From Streptomyces katrae (GTDB lineage: Bacteria > Actinomycetota > Actinomycetes > Streptomycetales > Streptomycetaceae): a stretch of 64,000 nucleotides of DNA. A program made the translations under genes and the position numbers. The stretch spans positions 1-64,000 of the forward strand of contig NZ_JZWV01000003.1 in NCBI RefSeq assembly GCF_000966975.1. The letters are read 5' to 3'. Below are positions 1 through 7,430 of this stretch, in pieces (the stretch's first letter is position 1; each line of letters starts with the position of its first letter). The notes below the pieces were generated by a model. That model saw only the letters and a list, made by a program, of their open reading frames with translations, did no database searches and was not told where the DNA came from.

Positions 1-208
1 CTCCCGCAGGGCCCCGTCCCGGCCCCCCGGGGCCCCGCGGCGGACCTCCCGCGGCGCCTTTGTGCGGGCCCGCGGAGGGGCCCTTGGGTGGGCCTCCCGC
101 CGCGCCCTTGGGCGGCCCGCCGCCCGGGGCCCCGGCGGAGCCGCCGGAGGGGCTGCCCGCCGGGTTGCCGGGCGAGGGGGAGGGCTGCTGCGGCTGGCTG
201 TCGGACAT
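1..208 (-). CDS. N-terminal fragment of an unidentified Pro/Gly/Ala-rich protein
   Basis: The reading frame starts at an ATG (complement of 206-208), preceded on the minus strand by AGGAG five bases upstream, and runs off the left edge of the window. The visible 69 residues begin MSDSQPQQPSPSPG and continue as a low-complexity stretch with repeated GGPPKG / GAAGGPP units. Third codon positions are almost all G or C, as expected for a real gene here. Such disordered N-termini often precede a membrane or kinase domain in Streptomyces, but no domain is reached, so no function can be given. Confidence 0.6.
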   Translation of the reverse strand, partial: MSDSQPQQPSPSPGNPAGSPSGGSAGAPGGGPPKGAAGGPPKGPSAGPHKGAAGGPPRGPGGPGRGPAG

Positions 209-582
209 CGCGCTCCTGCGGTGGCTCGGGCGGTTCCTGAACCGTGGCCGCAGCCCGCGGCCCAAGATCACGCAGCGTGCTCAGAGCCTAGGGTGCGGGG
301 CTCCCGGGTTCGCGGAAGAGCGCAATAGTCGTACCGGTGTGGTGCCCATGCGCCTCGGCGCCCCCGCACACCTCCCCGTACGGCGTCCCCGCACGCGGCC
401 CCGGGCGTCGGGCGGTGGAGGCCGTGACCCCGCGCGGGCGGCCGGTGCGGCTTTGACCCCGCGACCGGGACGGTGCGGCTGTGACCCCGGCCACAAAAAG
501 GCCCGTAAGTGCCGGGAGAGGGGCCCGCGAGTGATCGGGAAAGCCCGGCGCGGGCCGTCCGAGCCCAGTCCCCCCAAAGGAT
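209..582. other. Intergenic region between divergent genes
   Basis: This 374-bp stretch has no convincing gene. It contains the ribosome binding site of the leftward gene, a pair of imperfect direct repeats (listed separately) and, at its right end, the promoter of the tRNA pair. Frames that read through it overlap the tRNAs and are not coding. Confidence 0.6.
424..489 (+). repeat. Imperfect direct repeats with 28-bp period
   Basis: CGGTGCGGCTTTGACCCCG at 443-461 recurs as CGGTGCGGCTGTGACCCCG at 471-489 (18 of 19 identical). A shorter third copy, GTGACCCCGCG, lies at 424-434. The copies precede the tRNA promoter by about 100 bp. They could be operator sites or a chance local duplication. Confidence 0.5.
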
Positions 583-612
583 TTGGGCGATCGGCGCGCA
601 ACCGTGTAATGT
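583..612 (+). promoter_or_regulatory. Likely promoter of tRNA-Thr/tRNA-Met
   Basis: TTGGGC at 583-588 and TAATGT at 607-612 are separated by 18 bp, resembling a HrdB-type housekeeping promoter. The predicted start of transcription lies a few bases before the tRNA-Thr 5' end. Confidence 0.4.
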
Positions 613-623
613 CTTCCTCGCTC

Positions 624-696
624 GCCCCAATAGCTCAGTCGGTAGAGCGTCTCCATGGTAAGGAGAAGGTCTGCGGTTCGATTCCGCATTGGGGCT
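624..696 (+). tRNA. tRNA-Thr (anticodon GGT)
   Basis: The acceptor stem is GCCCCAA pairing with TTGGGGC. The D-arm GCTCAGTCGGTAGAGC, the anticodon arm TCTCC-ATGGTAA-GGAGA and the T-arm with GGTTCGATTCC are all present. The loop reads anticodon GGT (decodes ACC). The 3' CCA is not encoded. It lies 48 bp before tRNA-Met, the order usual upstream of rpmG in actinobacteria. Confidence 0.95.
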
Positions 697-744
697 CTGG
701 TGAGAGAGGTTCCCCGCCCTCGGGCGGGGAACGGATCTCATCAA

Positions 745-820
745 AGCGGCGTAGCTCAGTCGGTAGAGCAAGCGGCTCATAATCGCTGTGTCACCGGTTC
801 AAGTCCGGTCGCCGCTACCA
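745..820 (+). tRNA. tRNA-Met, elongator (anticodon CAT)
   Basis: The acceptor stem AGCGGCG pairs fully with CGCCGCT and the 3' end ACCA is encoded. The anticodon loop CTCATAA gives CAT. The first acceptor base pair is a normal A-T pair, unlike the mismatched end of an initiator tRNA, so this is an elongator Met tRNA. A lysidine-modified tRNA-Ile with the same anticodon cannot be fully excluded from sequence, but the position next to rpmG favours Met. Confidence 0.9.
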
Positions 821-826
821 CACCCA

Positions 827-868
827 GTAGCCGATTGCGGGGTCGGTCTCCCGATCGGCTACTCTTTT
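827..868 (+). terminator. Intrinsic terminator after the tRNA pair
   Basis: A perfect 10-bp stem AGTAGCCGAT / ATCGGCTACT (827-836 and 854-863) is followed at once by CTTTTAT. It ends the tRNA transcript before rpmG. Confidence 0.8.
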
Positions 869-908
869 ATGCGTTCATCCGTCCCATAGTCCGTCAAGGA
901 GCACTCAC

Positions 909-1073
909 GTGGCTGCCACCGACGTCCGCCCGAAGATCACGCTGGCCTGCGTGGAGTGCAAGGAGCGGAACTACATCACCAAGAAGAACCGGCGTAACAA
1001 CCCGGACCGCATGGAGATGAAGAAGCACTGCCCGCGCTGCAACTCGCACACCGCGCACCGCGAGACCCGCTAA
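909..1073 (+). CDS. rpmG: 50S ribosomal protein L33, zinc-binding (C+) form
   Basis: A 54-residue protein of the large ribosomal subunit. Two CxxC pairs (C14/C17 and C41/C44) form the zinc ribbon of the C+ paralogue, which is the usual zinc-replete version; Streptomyces generally carry a cysteine-free paralogue elsewhere. The GTG start is preceded by AAGGAG. It is flanked by terminators on both sides, so it is probably transcribed alone. Confidence 0.97.
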   Translation: MAATDVRPKITLACVECKERNYITKKNRRNNPDRMEMKKHCPRCNSHTAHRETR

Positions 1074-1103
1074 TCACTGGCGAAGTCTCCGCATAGGCAC
1101 CTT

Positions 1104-1138
1104 CACGAGGTCGTCCCCTTCTGGGGGGCGGCCTCGTG
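1104..1138 (+). terminator. Terminator after rpmG
   Basis: A hairpin of about 15 bp begins with CACGAGG (1104-1110) and closes with CCTCGTG (1132-1138), with two G-U pairs and a short loop. It separates rpmG from the following dehydratase pair. Confidence 0.65.
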
Positions 1139-1193
1139 TCGTTTCCGCACCGGTTCCTTGATCCGGAGCCCCTTCAACAGGAGGTAGTGAGCC

Positions 1194-1646
1194 ATGGCAC
1201 TCGACCAGACCTTCGTGGGGCGGACCTACCCGCCCACCGAGCCGTACGAGGTCGGCCGGGAGAAGATCCGCGAATTCGCGGTCGCGGTGGGTGACGAGAA
1301 TCCCGTCTACACCGACCCCGAAGCCGCCAAGGCGTTCGGTCACCAGGACGTGATCGCCCCGCCGACTTTCGTGTTCGCCATCACCTTCGCGGCGGCCGGC
1401 CAGGTCGTCCAGGACCCGCAGCTGGGCCTGGACTACAGCCGCGTCGTGCACGGCGACCAGAAGTTCGCGTACGTCCGCCCCGTGCGCGCGGGCGACCGGC
1501 TCACCGTGACCTCCACCATCGAGGCCGTGAAGTCCCTCGCCGGCAACGACATCATCGACATCCGCGGCGAAGTCCACGACGAGTCCGGCGAGCACGTGGT
1601 GACCGCCTGGACCAAGCTCGTGTCCCGCGCCCCCGAGGAGGCCTGA
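1194..1646 (+). CDS. MaoC-like dehydratase subunit, HadA type
   Basis: A 150-residue single hot-dog-fold protein of the MaoC N-terminal / UPF0336 family. Its motif region reads DENPVYTDPEAA and lacks the catalytic His found in the next gene, as in HadA, the substrate-stabilising partner of the (3R)-hydroxyacyl dehydratase HadAB. The order rpmG-hadA-hadB-(tRNA)-secE-nusG matches the mycobacterial had locus, where the complex works in fatty-acid synthase II. In a Streptomyces, which makes no mycolic acids, the acyl substrate is not known. The start is an ATG after a good GGAGG site. The next gene starts one base after its stop. Confidence 0.85.
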   Translation: MALDQTFVGRTYPPTEPYEVGREKIREFAVAVGDENPVYTDPEAAKAFGHQDVIAPPTFVFAITFAAAGQVVQDPQLGLDYSRVVHGDQKFAYVRPVRAGDRLTVTSTIEAVKSLAGNDIIDIRGEVHDESGEHVVTAWTKLVSRAPEEA

Positions 1647-1647
1647 G

Positions 1648-2076
1648 ATGACCGCGCAGATCCAGTACGCCGACGTCGAGGTCGGCACCGAGCTCCCGGC
1701 GGCGTCCTTCCCCGTGACCCGCGCCACGCTCGTCCGCTACGCCGGCGCCTCGGGCGACTTCAATCCGATCCACTGGAACGAGAAGTTCGCCAAGGAGGTC
1801 GGACTGCCGGACGTGATCGCGCACGGCATGTTCACGATGGCCGAGGCGATCCGCGTCGTGACCGACTGGGTCGGCGACCCGGGTGCGGTCGTCGAGTACG
1901 GCGTCCGCTTCACCAAGCCGGTCGTCGTCCCGAACGACGACCAGGGCGCGCTGATCGAGGTCACCGCGAAGGTCGCGCAGAAGCTGGACGACAACCGCGT
2001 ACGGGTCGACCTGACGGCGATGAGCGCCGGCCAGAAGGTGCTGGGGATGTCCCGCGCGGTGGTCCGGCTGGCCTGA
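1648..2076 (+). CDS. MaoC-like dehydratase subunit, HadB type (catalytic)
   Basis: A 142-residue hot-dog-fold protein with the complete hydratase-2 motif GDFNPIHWNEKFAKEVG, containing the catalytic Asp and His, followed by DVIAHGMFTMAE. It is predicted to form a heterodimer with the product of the preceding gene and to hydrate or dehydrate (3R)-hydroxyacyl thioesters in the cytoplasm. The stop of the upstream gene and this ATG are separated by one base, so the two are translationally coupled. A hairpin downstream ends the pair. Confidence 0.87.
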   Translation: MTAQIQYADVEVGTELPAASFPVTRATLVRYAGASGDFNPIHWNEKFAKEVGLPDVIAHGMFTMAEAIRVVTDWVGDPGAVVEYGVRFTKPVVVPNDDQGALIEVTAKVAQKLDDNRVRVDLTAMSAGQKVLGMSRAVVRLA

Positions 2077-2106
2077 CCGGCCACCGGCCGCCGGACGACG
2101 GGCCGA

Positions 2107-2129
2107 GGCGCGGGGCGACCCCCCGCGCC
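2107..2129 (+). terminator. Hairpin terminator after the hadAB-like pair
   Basis: A perfect 9-bp stem GGCGCGGGG / CCCCGCGCC with a five-base loop, 30 bp after the stop. There is no T tract, as is common in Streptomyces. Confidence 0.5.
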
Positions 2130-2151
2130 CCCCGCCGCCACACCCGACCCC

Positions 2152-2188
2152 TTGACTTAGTTAGTGATTGAGTACTAACTTTCTCTGC
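2152..2188 (+). promoter_or_regulatory. tetR promoter with embedded 22-bp operator
   Basis: TTGACT at 2152-2157 and TAACTT at 2176-2181 form a promoter with an 18-bp spacer. The perfect palindrome AGTTAGT-N8-ACTAACT (2159-2180) fills the spacer and reaches into the -10 box, so a bound repressor would block RNA polymerase. The predicted transcription start falls on or next to the A of the ATG at 2189, which points to a leaderless mRNA. The same operator recurs before the exporter gene. Confidence 0.75.
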
Positions 2189-2767
2189 ATGGCAAGGATG
2201 AGTGCGGACGAGCGGCGCGAGAGCGTCATCCGCGCCGCGATCCACGAGTTCGCGCGCGGCGGCTACTACGGGACCTCCACCGAGGCGATCGCCAAGCGGG
2301 TCGGGGTCTCGCAGCCGTACCTCTTCCGCCTCTTCCCGGGCAAGAAGGCCATCTTCCAGGCCGCCGCCGGGCGCTGCCTGGAGAACACCCGCAGGGCCTT
2401 CGCCGAGGCCGCCGAAGGGCTGCACGGCGAGGAGGCCCGGGCCGCCATGGGTGAGGCGTACATCCGGCTGATCGCCGAGCAGCCCGAGATGCTGCAGATG
2501 CAGCTCCAGATGTACGTCACGGTGGCCGCCGCCGAGGCGGCCGGCGACCGCGAGCTCGGCGAGCTCGTGCGGGCCGGCTGGCTGGAGCTGTGGGACACCG
2601 TCCGGATCCCGCTCGGCGACGTCCAGCGGACCACGGCCTTCATGGCGCAGGGGATGCTCATCAACACCCTGTCCGCCATGGGGTTCCCGTCGGGTCACCG
2701 GATCTGGGACGGCTTCCCGGGTGAAGTCGACAAGGCGGCCGGCTCGACGGGCGGACAGACGGTGTGA
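2189..2767 (+). CDS. TetR/AcrR-family transcriptional repressor
   Basis: 192 residues. The N-terminal TetR helix-turn-helix is clear (RAAIHEFARGGYYGTSTEAI followed by VGVSQPYLFRLFPGKK); the C-terminal ligand-binding half is variable, as is usual. The ATG at 2189 is preferred because an upstream in-frame TTG at 2168 lies inside the operator and before the predicted transcription start; ATG 2198 is an alternative. The gene lies directly upstream of, and in the same direction as, an MFS exporter. Matching operators before both genes indicate autoregulation and control of the exporter, with release by an unknown toxic ligand. Confidence 0.9.
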   Translation: MARMSADERRESVIRAAIHEFARGGYYGTSTEAIAKRVGVSQPYLFRLFPGKKAIFQAAAGRCLENTRRAFAEAAEGLHGEEARAAMGEAYIRLIAEQPEMLQMQLQMYVTVAAAEAAGDRELGELVRAGWLELWDTVRIPLGDVQRTTAFMAQGMLINTLSAMGFPSGHRIWDGFPGEVDKAAGSTGGQTV

Positions 2768-2772
2768 GGCGC

Positions 2773-2789
2773 GGGGCCGTGCGGGCCCC
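2773..2789 (+). terminator. Weak hairpin after tetR
   Basis: GGGGCC and GGCCCC arms flank a short loop just after the tetR stop. It may partly separate tetR from the exporter, which has its own operator. Confidence 0.3.
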
Positions 2790-2818
2790 AGGTCGCCCCG
2801 CATCCTTCTGCCCTCGAA

Positions 2819-2840
2819 AGTTAGTCAGCAATAACTAACA
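2819..2840 (+). promoter_or_regulatory. TetR operator upstream of the MFS exporter
   Basis: AGTTAGT-N8-ACTAACA matches the tetR operator in arm sequence and in the eight-base spacer (one mismatch in the outermost base). It lies 16 bp before the exporter ATG, where repressor binding would block transcription or elongation. Confidence 0.75.
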
Positions 2841-2856
2841 AACCCCAGGGGGAAGC

Positions 2857-4290
2857 ATGACCCAGCAGAAACTCGGGCCGTCCGCGGTCTGGGCCCTCGT
2901 CGTCACCGGGGCCGCCGGCTTCATGGCGGCCCTCGACAACCTCGTCGTCACCACCGCCCTCCCCGCCATCCGCGCCGACCTCGGCGGCAGGCTGGAAGAC
3001 CTGGAATGGACGGTGAACGCCTACACCCTCACCTTCGCCGTCCTGCTGATGTTCGGCTCCGCGCTCGGCGACCGCTTCGGCCGCCGCCGGCTCTTCACCG
3101 CCGGCCTCGCCCTCTTCACCGCCGCCTCCGCGGCGGCGGCCCTCTCGCCCGGCATAAGCCGGCTCATCGCCGCCCGCGCCGTCCAGGGCGCCGGAGCCGC
3201 CGTCATGATGCCGCTCAGCCTCACCCTGCTCACCGCCGCCGTACCGGCCGCCCGCCGCGGGATGGCCCTCGGCATCTACGGCGCCGTCACCGGCCTGGCC
3301 GTCGCCAGTGGCCCCCTCATCGGCGGCAGCCTCACCGAGCACATCTCCTGGCAGTGGATCTTCTGGCTGAACGTGCCCATCGGCCTGGCCCTCATCCCGC
3401 TCGCCCGCCTGCGCCTCGCCGAATCCACCGCCCCCAACGCCCGCCTCGACGTCCCCGGCACCCTCCTCATCAGCGGCGGCCTCTTCGGCATCGTCTACGG
3501 CCTGGTCAACGCCAACGCCCACGGCTGGACCAGCGCCCCCGTCCTCACCGGCCTCATCGCGGGCAGCGCCCTGATCGGCGGCTTCGTCCACCACGGGTTC
3601 CGCAACGCCAACCCCGTCCTGCCCATGAGGCTCTTCCGGCACCGCGGCTTCTTCGGGATCAACCTCGCCAGCCTGCTGATGTACCTCGGCATGTTCGGGT
3701 CGATCTTCCTGCTCAGCCAGTTCCTCCAGGGCGTCGCCGGTTACTCGCCCACCGAGGCCGGCCTGCGCATGCTCCCCTGGACTGGCATGGGCATGATCGT
3801 CGCTCCACTCGCCGGGACGCTCGCCGACCGGATCGGCGGCCGCCCCGTCGTCGTCGCCGGACTGGCCCTCCAGGCGATCGGCCTCGGCTGGTTCGCCCTG
3901 GTCCTGAGCCCCGGCGTCTCCTACGCCGCCCAGCTGCCCGCCCTCGTTCTCAGCGGGATCGGGATGTCCATGTACTTCGCCCCGGCCAACCACGTGCTCA
4001 TGTCCACCGTGGCCCCCGGCGACCAGGGCAAGGCCTCCGGTACCAACAACGCCCTCCGCGAGGTCGGCGGCGCCCTCGGAGTGGCCGTCCTCGCCTCGGT
4101 CTTCTCCGCCCGCGGCGGCTACGAGACCCCGCAGGTCTTCACCGACGGCACCGTCCCCGCCCTGTGGATCGGCTCCGCCGCCGTCGCCCTGGCCGCCGCC
4201 CTGGCCCTGCTGGTGCCCCGCCGGCCGAAGTCCGTGCCGGTTCCCGAGGCCGCGACAGGGGCCCTGGTGAAGATGCCCGCCGCCCACTGA
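2857..4290 (+). CDS. MFS drug exporter, DHA2 (14-TMS, EmrB/QacA) family
   Basis: A 477-residue integral membrane protein. Diagnostic features are the DHA2 motif LDNLVVTTALP in the first helix (about residues 26-36), motif A GSALGDRFGRRR (67-78) in the first cytoplasmic loop, and the antiporter motif C GLAVASGPLIGG. About 14 hydrophobic segments are visible. It probably exports hydrophobic drugs or antibiotics using the proton gradient. Expression should be repressed by the neighbouring TetR through the operator 16 bp upstream. The substrate is unknown. Confidence 0.9.
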   Translation: MTQQKLGPSAVWALVVTGAAGFMAALDNLVVTTALPAIRADLGGRLEDLEWTVNAYTLTFAVLLMFGSALGDRFGRRRLFTAGLALFTAASAAAALSPGISRLIAARAVQGAGAAVMMPLSLTLLTAAVPAARRGMALGIYGAVTGLAVASGPLIGGSLTEHISWQWIFWLNVPIGLALIPLARLRLAESTAPNARLDVPGTLLISGGLFGIVYGLVNANAHGWTSAPVLTGLIAGSALIGGFVHHGFRNANPVLPMRLFRHRGFFGINLASLLMYLGMFGSIFLLSQFLQGVAGYSPTEAGLRMLPWTGMGMIVAPLAGTLADRIGGRPVVVAGLALQAIGLGWFALVLSPGVSYAAQLPALVLSGIGMSMYFAPANHVLMSTVAPGDQGKASGTNNALREVGGALGVAVLASVFSARGGYETPQVFTDGTVPALWIGSAAVALAAALALLVPRRPKSVPVPEAATGALVKMPAAH

Positions 4291-4345
4291 ACCCGCGCCG
4301 CCGAAGTACTGCCGACGGAACCGCGAGCGACCAAGGAGCCCCGCC

Positions 4346-4744
4346 ATGCCCGACATCCCCTGGACCACGCCCACCGCCCCCGCCTCCGACGCCGAGGTCT
4401 ACGTCATGGCCTCCCGCTTCGAGACGGAAACCCTCGTCGGCGCCCTCAGGTTCTTCCTCAAGGCACCCGGCATCATCGCCCAGATCCGCAAGGCCCCCGG
4501 AGCCAACGGCGCCGCCCTCCGGGCCCGGGTCTTCCGCCGCACCTTCCTCACCCTCTCCGCCTGGGAGGACCGCGACGCCCTCCACCGCTTCGCCCGGAGC
4601 GAGCCCCACCGCTCCAGCGCCCGCGCGGCCAGCGCCTACATGAAGGAATCGGCCTTCACCTTCTGGACCGTCCCCGCCCGCGAACTCCCCCTCACATGGG
4701 CCGAGGCCGAGCGGCGTCTCGACGAGCAGAAGCAGAGCAGCTGA
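4346..4744 (+). CDS. DUF3291-like / dimeric alpha-beta-barrel protein
   Basis: 132 residues, ATG with AAGGAG eight bases upstream. The sequence contains VYVMASRFETETLVGALRFF and later RRTFLTLSAWEDRDALHRFA, resembling the short ferredoxin-like fold of DUF3291 and antibiotic-biosynthesis-monooxygenase relatives. The gene follows the exporter by 55 bp and may be co-transcribed with it. A role in modifying or sensing the exported compound is possible but not shown. Confidence 0.65.
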   Translation: MPDIPWTTPTAPASDAEVYVMASRFETETLVGALRFFLKAPGIIAQIRKAPGANGAALRARVFRRTFLTLSAWEDRDALHRFARSEPHRSSARAASAYMKESAFTFWTVPARELPLTWAEAERRLDEQKQSS

Positions 4745-4776
4745 GTGCCCCGCCGGGATGCGAGGGGGACGGACCG

Positions 4777-4789
4777 TACTCTTGTCCAC
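4777..4789 (+). promoter_or_regulatory. Likely -10 box of murB (leaderless)
   Basis: TACTCT at 4777-4782 lies seven bases before the GTG at 4790, the spacing expected when transcription starts at the start codon. No good -35 box is seen. Confidence 0.35.
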
Positions 4790-5845
4790 GTGCAGGAACT
4801 CCACGACGCCCCCCTCGCCCCGCTGACCACCTTCCGCCTCGGCGGCCCCGCGGCTCGGCTGGTCACCGCGACCACCGACGCCGAAGTGGTCGAAACCGTC
4901 CGCGCCGCGGACGCGAGCGGCACCCCGCTCCTGGTCATCGGCGGCGGCAGCAACCTCGTCATCGGCGACGAGGGCTTCGACGGCACCGCCCTGCGCATCG
5001 CCACCACCGGCTTCACCCTCGACGGCACCACCCTCGAACTCGCCGCCGGCGAGAACTGGAGCGACGCCGTCGCCCGCACCGTCGAAGCCGGACTCGCCGG
5101 CATCGAGTGCCTCGCCGGGATCCCCGGCTCCGCCGGCGCCACCCCGATCCAGAACGTCGGGGCGTACGGCCAGGAGGTCTGCGACACGATCACCGAGGTC
5201 GTCGCCTACGACCGCACCACCGGCGAGACGGTCACCCTGACCGCCGCCGAATGCGCCTTCCGCTACCGCCACAGCCTCTTCAAGGACCAGCCCGACCGCT
5301 ACGTCGTCCTGCGCGTGCGCTTCGCCCTGGAGGACGCGGGCGGCCTCTCCGCACCGATCAAGTACCCCGAGACGGCCCGCGCCCTCGGCGTCGAGGCCGG
5401 CGACCGCGTCCCGGCCGCCGTCGCCCGCGAGACCGTCCTGCGCCTGCGCGCCGGCAAGGGCATGGTCCTCGACCCCGCAGACCACGACACCTGGTCCGCC
5501 GGCTCCTTCTTCCACAACCCGATCCTGACCGACGAGGCCTACGCCGCCTTCCTCGCCCGCGTCCAGGACCGCCTCGGCCCCGAGACCGCCCCGCCCGCCT
5601 ATCCGGCCGGCGAGGGCCGTACGAAGACCAGCGCGGCCTGGCTGATCGACAAGGCCGGCTTCACCAAGGGCTACGGCACGGGTCCCGCCCGCATCTCCAC
5701 CAAGCACACCCTGGCCCTCACCAACCGCGGCCAGGCCACCACCGAGGACCTGCTGGCCCTGGCCCGCGAGGTCGTCGCCGGGGTCCACGCGGCGTTCGGC
5801 GTCACCCTCGTCAACGAGCCGGTGACGGTCGGCGTCAGCCTCTGA
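4790..5845 (+). CDS. murB: UDP-N-acetylenolpyruvoylglucosamine reductase (MurB, type I)
   Basis: The enzyme reduces UDP-GlcNAc-enolpyruvate to UDP-MurNAc with NADPH and FAD in cytoplasmic peptidoglycan precursor synthesis. It has 351 residues. Signatures are the FAD-binding GGGSNLVIGDEGF, the loop GIPGSAGATPIQNVGAYGQE, the catalytic Ser in WSAGSFFHNP and a C-terminal region containing KHTLALTNRG. The protein proper begins MQELHDAPLAPLTTFRLGG; a GTG 45 bases upstream is open but lacks a Shine-Dalgarno, while GTG 4790 fits a leaderless start. It lies in the usual Streptomyces position before the add and aspC genes. Confidence 0.95.
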   Translation: MQELHDAPLAPLTTFRLGGPAARLVTATTDAEVVETVRAADASGTPLLVIGGGSNLVIGDEGFDGTALRIATTGFTLDGTTLELAAGENWSDAVARTVEAGLAGIECLAGIPGSAGATPIQNVGAYGQEVCDTITEVVAYDRTTGETVTLTAAECAFRYRHSLFKDQPDRYVVLRVRFALEDAGGLSAPIKYPETARALGVEAGDRVPAAVARETVLRLRAGKGMVLDPADHDTWSAGSFFHNPILTDEAYAAFLARVQDRLGPETAPPAYPAGEGRTKTSAAWLIDKAGFTKGYGTGPARISTKHTLALTNRGQATTEDLLALAREVVAGVHAAFGVTLVNEPVTVGVSL

Positions 5846-5846
5846 G

Positions 5847-6263
5847 ATGAACTGCCCCCTGCACGGGGCCGGAACGGACCCCACACGCCTCGTGGGACGC
5901 CAGATCAGCCGGGTCGTCGCCTCCTGGCACATCTGCGAGGGCGAACGCTCCGAGGCCCCCCTCGACGTCTGGCTGATCGACAGCGCCGGCGAGTCCACCC
6001 GGATCACCACCGGGTCCGACCAGTGCCTCATCGTCGAGTCGACCCCGCCCCACGAGCCCTACGACCTGGGGGAGTGGGGCCGGATCGAGGTCGGCGAGGA
6101 CCTCGGGGAACACCCCTTCCTGCGCCACCTCGGCCAGACCGTCGAATCGGTCGCCGAGTTCGCCCTGCCCGAGCAGGGCCGCACCCACCTGGAGATCGGC
6201 TTCCCCGACGGCCGCCGGGTACGGGCCGACTGTCACGAAGGGGACCTGCGGCTCACCCGTTGA
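5847..6263 (+). CDS. Conserved small protein of unknown function
   Basis: A 138-residue protein with no domain I recognise. The start ATG follows the murB stop by one base, so it is probably co-translated with murB. Sequence elements are an N-terminal region with two Cys residues (MNCPLHG, SWHICEGE) and a mostly beta-strand, acidic body ending in a CHEGDLRLTR motif. GC-rich third positions support coding. Its last 11 bases overlap the end of the convergent add gene. Confidence 0.7.
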   Translation: MNCPLHGAGTDPTRLVGRQISRVVASWHICEGERSEAPLDVWLIDSAGESTRITTGSDQCLIVESTPPHEPYDLGEWGRIEVGEDLGEHPFLRHLGQTVESVAEFALPEQGRTHLEIGFPDGRRVRADCHEGDLRLTR

Positions 6264-7272
6264 GCCAGTGCTCGATCCCGTCCAGCAGCTTCGCCTTGAC
6301 CTCCTCCGGCGCCGCCGAACCCCGCACCGACTGGCGGGCCAGCTCGGCGAGCTCCGCGTCCGTGAAGGCGTGGTGGCGGCGGGCGATCTCGTACTGGGCC
6401 GCCAGCCGCGACCCGAACAGCAGCGGGTCGTCCGCGCCCAGCGCCATCGGCACCCCGGCCTCGAACAGGGTGCGCAGCGGGACGTCCTCGGGCCGCTCGT
6501 AGACGCCGAGCGCGACATTGGACGCCGGGCAGACCTCGCAGGTGATCTGCCGGTCGGCGAGCCGCTTCAGCAGCCGGGGGTCCTCGGCCGCCCGGACCCC
6601 GTGCCCGATGCGGGCGGCGTGCAGGTCGTCGAGGCAGTCGCGGACCGAGGACGGGCCGGTGAGCTCGCCGCCGTGCGGGGCCGCCAGCAGGCCGCCCTCG
6701 CGGGCGATGGCGAAGGCCCGGTCGAAGTCGCGGGCCATGCCGCGGCGCTCGTCGTTGGACAGGCCGAAGCCGACGATCCCCCGGTCGGCGTAACGGACGG
6801 CCAGCCGGGCGAGCGTACGGGCGTCCAGGGGGTGCTTCATCCGGTTGGCGGCGATCAGCACCCGCATCCCCAGGCCCGTCTCGCGGGAGGCCGCGTCCAC
6901 GGCGTCGAGGATGATCTCCACCGCCGGGATCATGCCGCCCAGCAGCGGGGCGTACGAGGTGGGATCCACCTGGATCTCCAGCCAGCCGCTGCCGTCCCGC
7001 ACGTCCTCCTCGGCGGCCTCGCGGACCAGGCGCCGGATGTCCTCGGGCTCCCGCAGGCAGGACCGGGCGGCGTCGTACAGCCGCTGGAAGCGGAACCAGC
7101 CGCGCTCGTCGGTGGCGCGCAGCTTGGGCGGCTCGCCGGCGGTCAGGGCGTCCGGCAGCCGCACGCCGTACTTGTCGGCCAGCTCCAGCAGGGTCGACGG
7201 GCGCATCGAGCCGGTGAAGTGCAGGTGCAGATGGGCTTTCGGCAGAAGCGTGAGATCGCGTACGTGCTCCAT
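6253..7272 (-). CDS. add: Adenosine deaminase
   Basis: Zinc-dependent hydrolytic deamination of adenosine or deoxyadenosine to inosine in purine salvage. It has 339 residues. Metal and catalytic motifs are in order: KAHLHLHFTGSMRP (HxH), HGGELTGPSSV (His and the Glu that protonates the base), RIGHGVRAAEDP (His) and LGADDPLLFG (Asp-Asp). The ATG at 7272 is chosen because the conserved sequence begins MEHVRDLTLLPKAH and AGGA lies eight to ten bases upstream; an in-frame ATG at 7290 is also possible. It is convergent with the gene after murB, with an 11-bp overlap. Confidence 0.93.
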   Translation of the reverse strand: MEHVRDLTLLPKAHLHLHFTGSMRPSTLLELADKYGVRLPDALTAGEPPKLRATDERGWFRFQRLYDAARSCLREPEDIRRLVREAAEEDVRDGSGWLEIQVDPTSYAPLLGGMIPAVEIILDAVDAASRETGLGMRVLIAANRMKHPLDARTLARLAVRYADRGIVGFGLSNDERRGMARDFDRAFAIAREGGLLAAPHGGELTGPSSVRDCLDDLHAARIGHGVRAAEDPRLLKRLADRQITCEVCPASNVALGVYERPEDVPLRTLFEAGVPMALGADDPLLFGSRLAAQYEIARRHHAFTDAELAELARQSVRGSAAPEEVKAKLLDGIEHWLNG

Positions 7273-7379
7273 CTGGTGATCCTGCCGCATCGGTCACCCG
7301 ATTGGCAGCGCATTACCTGAACGGGACATTGCCCGAACACGAATATGACCTCCGGAGTGCGCCGGAGCGGCCCCGGAAA

Positions 7380-7421
7380 CGCCGGAGCGGCGCCACCCGG
7401 TGGGGTGACGCCGCTCCGGCG
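7380..7421 (-). terminator. Terminator after the aminotransferase gene
   Basis: A perfect 13-bp stem with arms containing GCCGGAGCGGCG and CGCCGCTCCGGC and a 16-base loop, nine bases after the minus-strand stop. There is no T tract. Confidence 0.7.
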
Positions 7422-7430
7422 GGGTGACGC

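Noticed and set aside
60-782. A plus-strand open frame across the first 780 bases
   Set aside because: It runs through both tRNA genes and opposes the minus-strand N-terminus that has a good Shine-Dalgarno.
745-820. Initiator tRNA-fMet
   Set aside because: The first acceptor pair is a regular A-T pair; initiator tRNAs have a mismatch there.
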